Source: Chloroflexota bacterium
GTDB lineage: Bacteria > Chloroflexota > UBA6077
Reading direction: 5' to 3'
NCBI GenBank assembly: GCA_021786215.1
Contig: JAJYNT010000300.1
Coordinates: 1 to 5,943 of the forward strand
Length of the DNA stretch: 5,943 bases
Shown: piece after piece, positions 5,814-5,943 of the stretch
Layout of the letters: the number at the start of each line of letters is the position of its first letter
Position numbering within the stretch: position 1 is the first letter of the stretch
Notes under the pieces: generated by a model
Told to the model about the DNA's origin: nothing
Database searches by the model: none
Seen by the model: the letters and a program-made list of their open reading frames with translations, nothing else
Made by a program: the position numbers and the translations under genes

Positions 5814-5943
5814 TCAGTCAAACACGCCGGACTTGGCCACAGCATCGACCACGATCCGGGTCAGGATCGTCCCTCCGATTATGCTGGCGACCGCGGTCAC
5901 CCCGCTGGAAACCAGGATGACGTCCACAGGGAGGCCCAGGATG
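5814..5943 (-). CDS. 3' end of an upstream membrane gene, probable ECF substrate-binding (S) subunit
   Basis: An open frame enters from the right edge and ends at TGA (5816-5814), giving 42 C-terminal residues. They include a hydrophobic helix with small residues (SSGVTAVASIIGGTI, 12-26) and end in a short tail (AKSGVFD). It ends 15 nt before the EcfT start, and S, T and A subunit genes are commonly adjacent, so an S subunit is the best guess. The fragment is too short to name the ligand or exclude another membrane protein. Confidence 0.55.
   Translation of the reverse strand, partial: ILGLPVDVILVSSGVTAVASIIGGTILTRIVVDAVAKSGVFD

Noticed and set aside
1..5943. CRISPR array, tRNA, rRNA, insertion sequence or prophage genes
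   Set aside because: No spaced direct repeats, cloverleaf, transposase or integrase sequence was seen on either strand.

Overview
This is a GC-rich bacterial chromosomal window dominated by membrane transport: five protein genes of recognisable families plus one gene fragment at the right edge. The lineage cannot be fixed from sequence alone. An ECF-type (energy-coupling factor) transporter, clear Shine-Dalgarno sites, GTG and TTG starts, and a C/G-block palindrome of the kind scattered through some GC-rich genomes would fit Chloroflexota or a high-GC Gram-positive relative. That placement is inference.

Layout. Positions 1-796 (minus) hold the N-terminal 265 codons of an MMPL/RND-type transporter that runs off the left edge; a 49-bp near-perfect palindrome sits inside its reading frame. 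Positions 797-1270 are a divergent intergenic region with an extended -10 for the MMPL gene, five TTTCG repeats abutting a TTGACA-17-TATCAT promoter pointing right, and a leader of about 300 nt with hairpins. Positions 1271-2608 (plus) encode an MFS transporter of the ACS (anion:cation symporter) type, followed by a stem-loop terminator. Positions 2830-3963 (minus) encode a YeiH/UPF0324 putative sulfate exporter. It is divergent from a LysR-type regulator at 4044-4928 (plus) of the CysL/YeiE-like type, with an 80-bp shared control region. Positions 4998-5798 (minus) encode EcfT, the transmembrane subunit of an ECF transporter, and 5814-5943 (minus) is the 3' end of an upstream gene, probably its substrate-binding (S) subunit.

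How the genes may work together. The YeiH-LysR pair is a familiar arrangement in which the regulator is expected to control the divergent transporter, probably in response to a sulfur anion such as sulfite. The ECF genes form a separate minus-strand operon whose ATPases must lie outside the window. The MFS carrier probably imports an organic acid; no catabolic enzyme is present to name the substrate.

No clearly new biological system is visible. The points most worth following are the palindrome carried inside the MMPL reading frame, the pentanucleotide repeat joined to a consensus promoter with a structured leader, and the possible leaderless start of the LysR gene.
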